64,000 nt of DNA from JAEUTH01 sp039931675 (GTDB lineage Bacteria; Bacteroidota; Bacteroidia; AKYH767-A; OLB10): positions 8,467-72,466 of the forward strand of contig JBDTRM010000147.1 of NCBI GenBank assembly GCA_039931675.1. Reading direction: 5' to 3'. A model generated the notes under the pieces. It searched no databases. It had not been told where the DNA came from and worked only from the letters and a program-made list of their open reading frames with translations. The translations under genes were made by a program, and so were the position numbers. Positions 26,641 through 34,700 of this stretch are shown in pieces. How positions within the stretch are numbered: the first letter of the stretch is position 1; every line of letters starts with the position of its first letter.

Positions 26641-26715
26641 CGTCATTGCGAGGAACGAAGCAATCTCCCGGATGCTTGCCGCTTATTAAAGATTGCTTCG
26701 TTCCTCGCAATGACG
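26641..26715. repeat. Perfect 26-bp inverted repeat (dispersed GTCATTGCGAGGAACGAAG type)
   Basis: CGTCATTGCGAGGAACGAAG... at 26641-26666 is exactly inverted at 26690-26715, with a 23-base loop. Repeats with the core TCATTGCGAGGAACGAAGCAA are common dispersed palindromes in many unrelated bacteria (established observation). It lies between the 3' end of the SRP RNA gene and the aldolase start codon, in the aldolase leader. Confidence 0.9.
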
Positions 26716-26756
26716 TTAAATTATAAATTCTTAATTCAAACAGCAAACTAAAAAAA

Positions 26757-26857
26757 GGGGCAAGCTACTTATATCGCACCGCTCAACCGCTTATCCTTGC
26801 TACATTCCTGTCCTGGGGAAGTTCGCAGGAGCTGGTCGCATAAGACTTACCCCGGCC
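26757..26857 (-). ncRNA. ffs: Signal recognition particle RNA, small bacterial (4.5S) type
   Basis: Read on the minus strand, the two ends (GGGGTAAG...CGACC and GGTGCGATATAAG...CTTGCCCC) pair into one long rod. The apex carries the conserved domain IV pattern CAGGACAGGAATGTAGCAAG, with the GGAA tetraloop and asymmetric bulge that bind Ffh. Length is about 100 nt. A Bacteroidota promoter ends just upstream (26859-26890), and a run of seven T follows the 3' end. The ends are estimated from the pairing. Confidence 0.9.
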
Positions 26858-26858
26858 G

Positions 26859-26890
26859 CAAATGTAATATTGATTTGTAATCTGCAACAA
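26859..26890 (-). promoter_or_regulatory. Promoter of the SRP RNA gene
   Basis: On the minus strand, TACATTTG (26866 to 26859) fits the -7 consensus TAnnTTTG, and TTGTTG (26890 to 26885) fits the -33 element with an 18-base spacer. The RNA starts within a few bases. Confidence 0.75.
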
Positions 26891-26892
26891 AG

Positions 26893-27126
26893 AAAATCGG
26901 TTTTTGGTTTTTGGTTTGAGTATCAAGGTTTCATGTTACGGTTAGTGGTTTGTGCAGCCGCATGGCAGTAATAACCCTGGGTAGCTACCGGAATTGGTTT
27001 GTCTTTAATCCATAAACCTGAAATCTTTTTAAATTCTAACTTCGCCCCATCATATTTCCATATTTCCATATTTCCATATTTCCGTATTTCCATATTTCCT
27101 TATTTCCATATCCCCAATCCCCTTTC
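26893..27126. repeat. Gap with word repeats, including a TATTTCCA microsatellite
   Basis: About 26898-26915 holds GTTTTTGGTTTTTGGTTTG. 27051-27112 is about seven tandem copies of an 8-base word TATTTCCA with few changes, just before the DUF4199 gene. The same vocabulary in inverted sense (GGATATGGAAATAGGG) appears at 34195-34240. No gene is supported. Confidence 0.7.
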
Positions 27127-27663
27127 ATGTCCATCACCAAAACTTATTTACAGACCAGCCTGCATTATGGTGCATATTATGGTTTGGCATCATTTGCTTT
27201 CAGCATGTTGTTGTATTACACTATCGGAAATCCTATAGGAGCATTATCATGGCTGGGCGTTTGGATACCAATTGTTTTTATTTGTGTAGCAATTAAGAAT
27301 CATCGCAATGAGCACTTAGGCGGTTATATTACTTATTGGGAAGCTTTCAGGGCGGGCTTTTTCACAATTGTTTTCGGAGGTGCGTTATATGCTGTGTTCA
27401 TTTACCTTTTCGGGATTTCAATAGCGCAGCAAATGGTAAGTGATTATAAAACAGAGGTTATGCAGCAAACTGAAAGCGTACGTCAGCTTCAGCTTTTTGA
27501 TGAAAAAGTAATTGACACCATGATCGAAGGTATAGAGAAAACCACAATGGGTTCATGGGCATCGGGCGATTATATGAATAAAGTATTAGGTGCGGCATTG
27601 GTTTCATTAATAGCTGCCGCAGTTTATAAAAAAACCAAAATGCCAACTGATGTGATAAATTAA
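27127..27663 (+). CDS. DUF4199 family membrane protein
   Basis: A 178-residue protein with four hydrophobic segments (about residues 14-34, 41-60, 75-98 and 150-167). HYGAYYGLASFAFSMLLYY, YITYWEAFRAGFFT and a cytoplasmic Gln-rich loop before the last helix fit DUF4199, an inner-membrane family confined mainly to Bacteroidota. It stands 71 bases before a GT2 glycosyltransferase; this pairing is common in the phylum as I recall it. Function is unknown. Confidence 0.85.
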   Translation: MSITKTYLQTSLHYGAYYGLASFAFSMLLYYTIGNPIGALSWLGVWIPIVFICVAIKNHRNEHLGGYITYWEAFRAGFFTIVFGGALYAVFIYLFGISIAQQMVSDYKTEVMQQTESVRQLQLFDEKVIDTMIEGIEKTTMGSWASGDYMNKVLGAALVSLIAAAVYKKTKMPTDVIN

Positions 27664-27734
27664 TGGCTCATGTTTGTCAATTGTTTTATGTTTGAATAAT
27701 TTTTTGAACCCTCACTTTTAATAAATATTCCTTT

Positions 27735-28691
27735 ATGGATATATCAGTAGTTATTCCCTTATACAACGAAGATGAATCGCTGCCCGAACTGGCTTCATGG
27801 ATTGAGCGTGTGATGAATGAAAATAAATTCACTTACGAAGTGATCATGATTGACGATGGCAGCACTGACAAATCGTGGAATGTGATTGAGTCACTTCATC
27901 AAAAAAATCAGTTCATTAAAGGAATAAAGTTTCGCAGAAACTATGGCAAGAGTGCCGCTTTACAAAAAGGTTTTGAAGCAGCACAAGGCAATGTTGTAAT
28001 AACAATGGATGCAGATATGCAGGATTCGCCTGATGAAATTCCTGAACTTTATAAAATGATTGTAACTGATGGATGGGATATCGTAAGCGGATGGAAGGCC
28101 AAGCGCTATGATCCATTAATGAAAACCATTCCTTCAAAGTTCTTTAACTGGGCTACAAAGAAAATGTCGGGTATTAATACGCTTCACGATTTTAACTGCG
28201 GATTGAAATCTTATAATAAGGATGTAGTAAAGAACATTGAAGTGTATGGCGAAATGCATCGCTACATACCTGTAATAGCACGCTGGCAAGGCTTTAAAAA
28301 GATCACTGAAAAAGTGGTGCAGCATCGACCGCGCAAATATGGAGTTACAAAATTCGGTCTCGAACGTTTTATAAACGGATTTCTCGATTTGCTTTCTATC
28401 TCCTTCATTGGCAAGTTTGGCAAACGACCCATGCACCTGTTTGGAACGGTTGGAACAATAATGTTTATGATTGGTTTTTTTAGTTCGGTTTATCTCGGGT
28501 TAGGCAAGTTGTACAATGTTTATAATCATATTTATGCCCGCATGTTAACTGATCGCCCCTCATTTTACATTGCATTGACAAGCATGATTCTCGGAACGCT
28601 TTTATTTATTGCAGGTTTTCTTGGCGAGATGATTTCGCGTAACTCACCGGTGCGTAATGTTTACCAGGTGGAGGAGAAGGTTGGGTTTTAA
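27735..28691 (+). CDS. Family 2 glycosyltransferase, polyprenyl-phosphate type
   Basis: A 318-residue enzyme with an N-terminal GT-A domain: SVVIPLYNEDESLPEL, EVIMIDDGSTDKS with the Asp pair at 40-41, and the metal-binding VVITMDADMQD near 87-97. It has a catalytic-region RPRKYGVTKFGLERF and two C-terminal membrane helices (about 233-258 and 275-298). This is the DPM1/ArnC/GtrB layout, which transfers a sugar from a nucleotide donor to a polyprenyl phosphate at the cytoplasmic face. Donor and acceptor are not determinable here. Confidence 0.92.
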   Translation: MDISVVIPLYNEDESLPELASWIERVMNENKFTYEVIMIDDGSTDKSWNVIESLHQKNQFIKGIKFRRNYGKSAALQKGFEAAQGNVVITMDADMQDSPDEIPELYKMIVTDGWDIVSGWKAKRYDPLMKTIPSKFFNWATKKMSGINTLHDFNCGLKSYNKDVVKNIEVYGEMHRYIPVIARWQGFKKITEKVVQHRPRKYGVTKFGLERFINGFLDLLSISFIGKFGKRPMHLFGTVGTIMFMIGFFSSVYLGLGKLYNVYNHIYARMLTDRPSFYIALTSMILGTLLFIAGFLGEMISRNSPVRNVYQVEEKVGF

Positions 28692-28693
28692 GG

Positions 28694-29626
28694 TTACTTA
28701 TTCCTCACCAACTCCAAAACAATTTTTGTTTTTATAAAATTGCCGGGTTCATCAGAATTGGCGTCCTTCAATTTTGTAAGGGTAAGTGTATCGGTGTCGT
28801 TACTCAAATGCCAGCCCCAGTATTCTTCAGGTTTATCTTCCACAATGATGCTCATGGTATTCATTGGGTGTTCCATCATGTCGAGGCAATCACCACCAAT
28901 GCAGCAATTATAACGAATGCCTCCCTCGTAACCAGTTAGGCTTCCGTCTATATTAAAAGTAATAGTTGCGCCTTGTGCATATCTGTCTTTATTGATCAGC
29001 GTATAACTTCCTTCAACAGTTGCTTCATTAAATGCTGATATAAACGCTTCATGAAACCGTCCATTTGGTTGAATATATTTTTCATCGGCTTTGAAGAATA
29101 CTGATGGAATCGGGTAATTATCATTTCTTGAAATCATGATTTTTAAAGTTGATGATAATGAATCGTAAAACAATATTATCGGATTACCTTGTATAGCATT
29201 ATCCAGAATTATTGAATCATGTTTGATAATTACCGGCAAAAAAAACTGTTCAAATCCATTATAAACAAAAACGGAATCACCGAAGGACTCATCGAATTGC
29301 ATTTCATAAGCATAAGGCAATGTAAGAGGATCAAATATGCTCACCATGCTTCTATGCTCGCGAATGCTGTCTAACAAATTACCGCAAAGCCAGTTGCCAT
29401 AAAGTTTTTCAATAGGTTTTGGCGGAAGTGATGAAGTAACTTTCTTACCCTCTCCTTTTTTTCCATTGCAGCTAAACATCAAAACACAAGCAGTTAAAAT
29501 CAATATTAATTTATACCCGACACATTCGTATATTCGTTTTAATTCGTAATTCGTTGATGTGCGGATAGCTCGTTGCGTCCATTGGTATATTCGTAAAGAT
29601 TCGTAATTCGTTGATGTGTTTTTCAT
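28694..29626 (-). CDS. Predicted lipoprotein with repeat-derived N-terminus
   Basis: A 310-residue protein whose lipobox region (LILILTACVLMFSC) lies unusually far in, at about residues 40-53. The preceding 39 residues (TSTNYES...RIYQW, TSTNYEL...RIYEC) are translated from a duplicated DNA word, so the functional start is uncertain. The mature part has KLYGNWLCG and a lipocalin-like beta-rich pattern, ending in polar strands. The ATG overlaps the stop of the NlpC/P60 gene (ATGA), arguing for coupled translation from this start. Function is unknown. Confidence 0.75.
   Translation of the reverse strand: MKNTSTNYESLRIYQWTQRAIRTSTNYELKRIYECVGYKLILILTACVLMFSCNGKKGEGKKVTSSLPPKPIEKLYGNWLCGNLLDSIREHRSMVSIFDPLTLPYAYEMQFDESFGDSVFVYNGFEQFFLPVIIKHDSIILDNAIQGNPIILFYDSLSSTLKIMISRNDNYPIPSVFFKADEKYIQPNGRFHEAFISAFNEATVEGSYTLINKDRYAQGATITFNIDGSLTGYEGGIRYNCCIGGDCLDMMEHPMNTMSIIVEDKPEEYWGWHLSNDTDTLTLTKLKDANSDEPGNFIKTKIVLELVRNK
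29521..29621. repeat. Duplicated ATTCGTAATTCGTTGATGTG word inside a coding N-terminus
   Basis: The 20-base word occurs at about 29541-29560 and, with one difference, about 29600-29619, accompanied by TATATTCGT words. It encodes TSTNYE twice on the minus strand. It belongs to the same class of degenerate words found between other genes. Confidence 0.7.
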
Positions 29627-30396
29627 ATCATCCTCCTTATCATCCTCAACTTATGCGAATATTTTTTCATCTCATCATTATAAATCCCAAAGTGATCAAT
29701 GTTATCAATGCGTACTTTGCCTGAGGCATGAATAATTTTATGATCATTCATCAGCAAGCCAACGTGCGTAATGCGGCCTTCCTCATTTTCAAAAAAAGCA
29801 AGATCGCCCGGATGTGTTTCATCAAGCAGGTGAACCTGTTCGCCTTGTTCGGCCTGCAGGTATGCATCGCGCTTTAGCGCTATTCCTGCAAGCTTAAAAA
29901 CATTTTGTGTTAATCCTGAGCAATCAATGCCAAATGGTGAACGCCCGCCCCACAAGTAAGGCGCGTTAAGATACATGAGTGCATTTTCTACTAATTTTTT
30001 AAGATCAGTATCAGGATGTAAAATGTTTTTGGCTGCGCCATCGTAATAAAAATATTTATCAAGTATGCAGCATTTTTCATGATCGTAGTAGGGTAGGTTA
30101 CTTGCCAGCACCACAGGAAAAGGGTTGCCGTTATCTAAAACTCCAACCAACTCATAACACAAAAAACTATTTTTCTTTTTGATGTTTTCATATTCAAACA
30201 AATCAACCAATTGCGCCTGCGCGGCAACTATCCAGCCGCTGTAATGATCATAATCACAACGGATGCGAATCCATTCATTTTGCTTTTCGATAACTTCAAA
30301 TAGTTCACCAAATAAAAGTTGCGTAACGATTTCGCTTTTATGCGAAGGTTCGCTGCGTACAGGTATTACACTTTGGTTGCAGATGCCATTAGTCAT
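29623..30396 (-). CDS. NlpC/P60 cell-wall hydrolase with SH3-like domains
   Basis: A 257-residue protein. Residues 8-65 are an SH3b-type domain (VIPVRSEPSHKSEIVTQLLFG) and a second beta domain follows. The NlpC/P60 catalytic domain from about 132 has Cys159 in GIDCSGLTQN, His211 in ITHVGLL and His223 in IIHASG. It likely cleaves the D-gamma-Glu-diamino acid bond in peptidoglycan peptides. No signal peptide is visible, so it may act on imported muropeptides in the cytoplasm, like YkfC-type enzymes. It is coupled by ATGA overlap to the downstream lipoprotein gene. Confidence 0.92.
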   Translation of the reverse strand: MTNGICNQSVIPVRSEPSHKSEIVTQLLFGELFEVIEKQNEWIRIRCDYDHYSGWIVAAQAQLVDLFEYENIKKKNSFLCYELVGVLDNGNPFPVVLASNLPYYDHEKCCILDKYFYYDGAAKNILHPDTDLKKLVENALMYLNAPYLWGGRSPFGIDCSGLTQNVFKLAGIALKRDAYLQAEQGEQVHLLDETHPGDLAFFENEEGRITHVGLLMNDHKIIHASGKVRIDNIDHFGIYNDEMKKYSHKLRMIRRMI

Positions 30397-30437
30397 TGTT
30401 TTCTAAATTATTATACGCGAATCAATGGAATAATTTC

Positions 30438-30547
30438 GAATGTTGAATTTTGAATAATGAATGTTGAAGTTTTAATCCGCATAAAATTAAATTCATAATT
30501 TTAAATTTTTATCCCCTTCAAAATTCATTATTCAAAATTCAACCTTC
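30438..30547. repeat. 32-bp inverted repeat between trxB and the NlpC/P60 gene
   Basis: GAATGTTGAATTTTGAATAA... (30438-30469) is inverted at 30516-30547 with 29 of 32 positions matching, around an AT-rich 46-base loop. Both flanking genes are on the minus strand, so the stem lies in the spacer of a possible trxB-NlpC transcript. It has the same vocabulary as 2202-2330. Confidence 0.85.
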
Positions 30548-30564
30548 ATCATTTAATTTCACCC

Positions 30565-31500
30565 TTAATGCACTCCCTTATGAGCCAGCCATCGCTCCGC
30601 ATCAATAGCTGCCATGCAACCTGTGCCTGCGGCAGTTACCGCCTGCCTGTAAACATGATCCTGTACATCGCCTGACGCAAACACGCCTTCAATATTTGTT
30701 TTTGAAGTACCGGGAATAGTAAGCAGGTATCCATTTTCATCCATTTCCAATCCTGTATCTTTAAACAAATCAGTATTGGGCTGATGACCAATTGCAACAA
30801 AAAAACCTGTGATGTCAAGTAAGCGTTCTTCACCCGTTTTATTATTTATAAGGTGTGCACCTTCAACAGTTTTATCACCTGTTATTTCCTTGGTTTCATG
30901 ATTAAAGAGCACTTCTATATTGGCTGTGTTTTCAACACGATGTATCATTGCTTTGCTTGCCCGCATTTCTTCACGCCTTACAATCATGTAAACCTTGCGG
31001 CATAGTTTTGCGAGATAAGTAGCCTCCTCGGCAGCGGTATCACCGGCACCAACAATTGCTACATCCTGTCCTTTAAAAAAGAAACCATCACACACTGCAC
31101 ATGCCGACACTCCGTAACCATTTAACCGTTGCTCACTTTCCAATCCCAGCCATTTGGCCGATGCACCTGTGGCAATAATTATACTGTCTGCCGTTATCCA
31201 GTCTTTATCATCTATCTGTGCCTTAAAAGGCCGCTCACTGAAATCAACTTTGTTTACGTACGACCAGCGTATATCAGTGCCAAAACGCAAAGCCTGTTTT
31301 CTGAAATCTTCCATCATCTCTGGTCCTTGTGTTCCGTTAGGATAACCGGGATAATTCTCCACCTCTGTTGTGATGGTTAATTGTCCGCCCGGCTGCAAGC
31401 CTGCAATCATCAAAGGTTTCATATCAGCACGCGCTGCATAAATAGCGGCTGTATATCCGGCAGGGCCTGAACCTATTATTAAACATTTTGTATCTGACAT
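30565..31500 (-). CDS. trxB: Thioredoxin-disulfide reductase
   Basis: A 311-residue flavoenzyme of the low-molecular-weight type. It has the FAD-binding CLIIGSGPAGYTAA at 6-19, the redox-active CAVC (Cys134, Cys137), the NADPH motif VGAGDTAAEEA, and the C-terminal FAD motif GVFASGDVQDHVYRQAVTAAG. It uses NADPH to reduce thioredoxin in the cytoplasm. Length is standard. A TAnnTTTG promoter lies about 80 bases upstream. Confidence 0.97.
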   Translation of the reverse strand: MSDTKCLIIGSGPAGYTAAIYAARADMKPLMIAGLQPGGQLTITTEVENYPGYPNGTQGPEMMEDFRKQALRFGTDIRWSYVNKVDFSERPFKAQIDDKDWITADSIIIATGASAKWLGLESEQRLNGYGVSACAVCDGFFFKGQDVAIVGAGDTAAEEATYLAKLCRKVYMIVRREEMRASKAMIHRVENTANIEVLFNHETKEITGDKTVEGAHLINNKTGEERLLDITGFFVAIGHQPNTDLFKDTGLEMDENGYLLTIPGTSKTNIEGVFASGDVQDHVYRQAVTAAGTGCMAAIDAERWLAHKGVH

Positions 31501-31581
31501 TGGGAAATTTGAAAATGGAAATTTGAAATTTGGTGTTAGTTGCCGGGAAACTTAGCATGTAACACCTTTCTTAATTGTGCG

Positions 31582-31612
31582 CAAAAATAATTTAATGAGC
31601 GTAAACCGAAAG
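31582..31612 (-). promoter_or_regulatory. Possible trxB promoter
   Basis: On the minus strand TATTTTTG (31589 to 31582) matches the -7 element. A TTTC about 22 bases upstream is a weak -33. It would give a leader of about 75 bases containing GAAATTTG words. Confidence 0.4.
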
Positions 31613-32020
31613 TCGGGCAGTTGCATTTAAAATTGTTGTTACCAAGATGTTTTCAACAATGAGAACTTTGACAAAGTTTACAAGTGACTAAAAGTCACTC
31701 GCTCTCTGATAGCGTTCCCCAACAATGCTGACGCAACGTCTCCACGCTTGCGAGCCTTGCTGTGCAGAAATAGCAACTCTTTGTTTGTACTTGTTCATTT
31801 TTTTCCAATAGCGACAATTATTATTTCTCGGAAGTAATCAAAACAATCAAAACAACTTGTGGTGAACATACAAGTGGTGAGTGCTGTCGAACCAGTCGAA
31901 CCTATCAACTTAATCAGCGATTCAAACATTTTTACTTTACCAATTTCACCTGACAGGTGCTTCGCGACCTTTCAGGTGAAGTAAACCGCAATCCATCTTA
32001 ATCATCACTTCATCATCAAT
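31613..32020. other. Intergenic region between divergent trxB and PPIase genes
   Basis: No gene is supported. GTGACTAAAAGTCAC (31684-31698) is a small perfect hairpin. TTCACCTGACAGGT (31945-31958) pairs with ACCTTTCAGGTGAA (31967-31980) at 13 of 14 positions around GCTTCGCG, a type of palindrome I have seen dispersed in Bacteroidota. The rest is unremarkable. Confidence 0.5.
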
Positions 32021-32050
32021 TTTGCCCGATACAATTCTTTTATACATTTG
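32021..32050 (+). promoter_or_regulatory. Promoter of the PPIase operon
   Basis: TTTG at 32021-32024 and TACATTTG at 32043-32050 with an 18-base spacer match the Bacteroidota -33/-7 pattern. Transcription would start near 32057, about 43 bases before the ATG. Confidence 0.7.
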
Positions 32051-32099
32051 CGCTCCGTAAAAATTCATGATAAAAAATAGAACCAATAAACAATAAAAT

Positions 32100-34106
32100 A
32101 TGATTAACAAAATTGCTGCTCTGAGTCTTATAATCCTTTGCTCTATGAGCATTGTAAAAGCACAGAATGACCCGGTACTGATGACAATAGCCGGCAAACC
32201 GGTAAACAAATCAGAGTTTGAAAGGGTTTACAAAAAAAACAATAACAAAGACATCAGCTACGATAGTAATGCGGTGCATGAGTATCTGGAACTTTACATT
32301 AACTATAAATTAAAAGTGCAGGCTGCCCTCGATGAAAAGTTGGATACGGCATCTTCTTTTGTTAATGAGTTAGCAGGCTACCGCAAACAACTGGCGCAAC
32401 CTTACATGACTGACACCACAGTATCAACACAAATACTGCGCGAAGCTTATGAGCGCATGCAAAAAGATGTACGTGCAAGCCATGTGCTTGTGCGTTGTGC
32501 ACCTGATGCTTTGCCTAAGGATACTTCGGCTGCTTACACCCGCATCATGAAAATCCGTGATCTTATCATTAAGAAGAAAATGGATTTTACGAAGGTAGCA
32601 CGCGATTCATCTGACGATCCATCGGCAAAAGAAAACGGTGGCGACCTGGGATATTTTACCGGCATGCAAATGGTTTATCCTTTTGAATCTGTTGCTTACA
32701 GCACACCTGTTGGCCAGGTTTCAATGCCTGTGCGAACCCGCTTTGGATACCATATTATTAAAGTGTCTGACATGCGCCCTGCGCAAGGCGAAATTCACTG
32801 CGCACATATTATGATAAAAGTAACTGCCGGAGTGAGCGATGCTGATACTGCTGCAATTAATGCCAAAACCAAGATCAACGAGATATATGCCAAGCTCAAA
32901 ACAGGCGATAAGTTTGAAGATTTAGCCGGGCAATTTTCAGAAGATAAAGGCTCAGCAAAAAATGGTGGTGTATTGCCCTGGTTTGGCACAGGCCGCATGG
33001 TGCCTGAGTTTGAAAAGGCTGCATTTGCATTGAAGAATGATGGCGATTATACTGAACCTATTCGTTCATCATATGGATGGCATATAATTAAGCGTTTAGA
33101 AAAACGTGGCATTCCTTCTTTTGATGAAAAGAAGGCAGACCTGAAACAACAGATAGCCCGCGATAGCCGCAGCGAAGCCAGCAAACAAGCCATGATCAAT
33201 AAGATCAAAACGGAATATGGCTTTAAGGAATTTATTCCTGCCAAAGAAGAGTTTCTTAAAACTTTAGATTCGAGCATTGTTAAAGGAGAATTTACTGATT
33301 CAGTTGCTCAAATGATGAAGAAGCCAATCATAAATATTGGTAACGCTAATTATACGCAAGCCGATTTTGCTGCATTTATTGTTTCTCATCAAACGCATAA
33401 AACTACTGGCGATCCATATACCGTAGGTTCGGCATTATATGATTCTTATGTAAGTGAAACTTTATTAGCTTATGAAGAAAGCCGTTTAGAAGAAAAATAT
33501 CCTGAATTTAAAAACCTGATGCAGGAATATCGTGATGGCATATTGTTATTTGATCTAACCGATAAAAAAGTATGGTCGCGCGCAGTTAAAGACAGCACAG
33601 GATTAGTTGAATTTTATGGCAAGAATAAAGGCAATTACATGTGGGGCGAGCGCCTGAGTGCAACCATTTATACATGTGCAAATGAAGCGGTAGCAAATGA
33701 TGTGAGAAAGCTGTTGAAGAAAAAAGGAATTACTTCTACCGAAGTTTTAGACCAGGTGAATAAAGAATCGCAACTTAATTTATCGGTAAAAGAAGGTAAA
33801 TATGTTACCGGTGATAATGACATTATAGATTCGCTGCAATATAATGTTCCGACAAAAAAAACAGGTGCATCACCATATCAGAACCTTACAAAAGGATTAA
33901 CGCCTAATTTCAATAAAAATGGCCAGGTTATATTTGTGGATGTGAAAGAGGTGATAGCACCTCAATCAAAATCTTTAGATGAATCGAAAGGTTTGGTTAC
34001 GGCAGATTATCAATCGTATCTTGAAAAGAACTGGATTGAAGAGTTGCGTAAAAAATATCCGGTTCAGGTAAATGAGCCTGTGTTGAATACGATTATAAAA
34101 AAATAA
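32100..34106 (+). CDS. Periplasmic peptidyl-prolyl isomerase with two parvulin domains
   Basis: A 668-residue exported foldase. A signal peptide ends near residue 21 (MSIVKAQ). Two adjacent parvulin (PpiC) domains follow: ASHVLVRCAPDA ... GGDLGYFTGMQMVYPFE ... RFGYHIIKV near 118-225, and AHIMIKV ... SAKNGGVLPWFGTGRMVPEFE ... SYGWHIIKRLE near 230-335. The C-terminal half (about 350-668) is SurA/PpiD-like chaperone sequence. It assists outer-membrane and secreted proteins. It heads a cluster with two further SurA-type genes and has its own promoter and terminator-like hairpin. Confidence 0.93.
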   Translation: MINKIAALSLIILCSMSIVKAQNDPVLMTIAGKPVNKSEFERVYKKNNNKDISYDSNAVHEYLELYINYKLKVQAALDEKLDTASSFVNELAGYRKQLAQPYMTDTTVSTQILREAYERMQKDVRASHVLVRCAPDALPKDTSAAYTRIMKIRDLIIKKKMDFTKVARDSSDDPSAKENGGDLGYFTGMQMVYPFESVAYSTPVGQVSMPVRTRFGYHIIKVSDMRPAQGEIHCAHIMIKVTAGVSDADTAAINAKTKINEIYAKLKTGDKFEDLAGQFSEDKGSAKNGGVLPWFGTGRMVPEFEKAAFALKNDGDYTEPIRSSYGWHIIKRLEKRGIPSFDEKKADLKQQIARDSRSEASKQAMINKIKTEYGFKEFIPAKEEFLKTLDSSIVKGEFTDSVAQMMKKPIINIGNANYTQADFAAFIVSHQTHKTTGDPYTVGSALYDSYVSETLLAYEESRLEEKYPEFKNLMQEYRDGILLFDLTDKKVWSRAVKDSTGLVEFYGKNKGNYMWGERLSATIYTCANEAVANDVRKLLKKKGITSTEVLDQVNKESQLNLSVKEGKYVTGDNDIIDSLQYNVPTKKTGASPYQNLTKGLTPNFNKNGQVIFVDVKEVIAPQSKSLDESKGLVTADYQSYLEKNWIEELRKKYPVQVNEPVLNTIIKK

Positions 34107-34128
34107 ACTTATTTTTAAGTTAAAACTG

Positions 34129-34167
34129 AGCGAAGTGAATCTCTCCAAAAGGTTCACTTCGTTTCGT
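34129..34167 (+). terminator. Hairpin after the PPIase gene
   Basis: CGAAGTGAA (34131-34139) pairs with TTCACTTCG (34153-34161), followed by TTTCGTTTC. It lies 25 bases after the stop. The T-run is imperfect, so termination is probably partial. Confidence 0.55.
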
Positions 34168-34380
34168 TTCATAGCATTGTGGTTTGGTAAATTGGGATAT
34201 GGAAATAGGGTAAATGGGGATATGGAATAGGGGTATCCGGTTACAAAAGCCTTAATAGAAAAAATTCAATCCGCATGGCAACTCCGGAATAATCGGGCTA
34301 GCTTTTTTTATTTATGCGAAATAAAATAAGGTTAATAAGGTTGGTACAGCGAGCTCTGATTTTCTACTAAGGTTTAGAAG
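34168..34380. repeat. GGAAATAGGG word region upstream of the tandem repeat
   Basis: 34190-34240 is built of GATATGGAAATAGGG-like words, the reverse complement of the TATTTCCA words at 27051-27112. TTTTCTACTAAGGTTT (34360-34375) is inverted as AAAACCTTAGTAGAAAA at 34396-34412, inside the first tandem unit. No gene is supported. Confidence 0.6.
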
Positions 34381-34700
34381 ATTATACGAATAACAAAAAC
34401 CTTAGTAGAAAAGGTTATACACACATACACTTACCTTATTATCTTATTCATTCGATATAAAACTAGGGAAATAGGGGAAATAGGAAATAGGGAATACGAG
34501 GTTATACGAATAACAAAAACCTTAGTAGAAAAGGTTATATACACATACACTTAACTTATTACCTTATTCATTCGATATAAAAATAAGGGAAATAGGGGAA
34601 ATAGGGAATACGAGGTTATGCGAATAACAAAAACCTTAGTAGAAAAGATTATACACACATACACTTACCTTATTACCTTATTCATTCGATATAAAATAAT
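34381..34700. repeat. Three tandem copies of a 114-120 bp unit
   Basis: Copies start at TTATACGAATAACAAAAACC near 34382, 34502 and (as TTATGCGAATAAC) 34616. Each contains ACCTTAGTAGAAAAG, CACATACACTTACCTTATT and ATTCATTCGATATAAAA, followed in the first two by GGGAAATAGGGGAAATAGG words. A fragment of a fourth copy (TTCTACCAAGG, AAATAAGGTT) lies near 34727-34752. The third copy lies in the open frame of the downstream lipoprotein. Confidence 0.9.

Noticed and set aside
34381..34700. Possible CRISPR or integron-like array
   Set aside because: It is three near-identical long tandem copies without spacers or an integrase gene.
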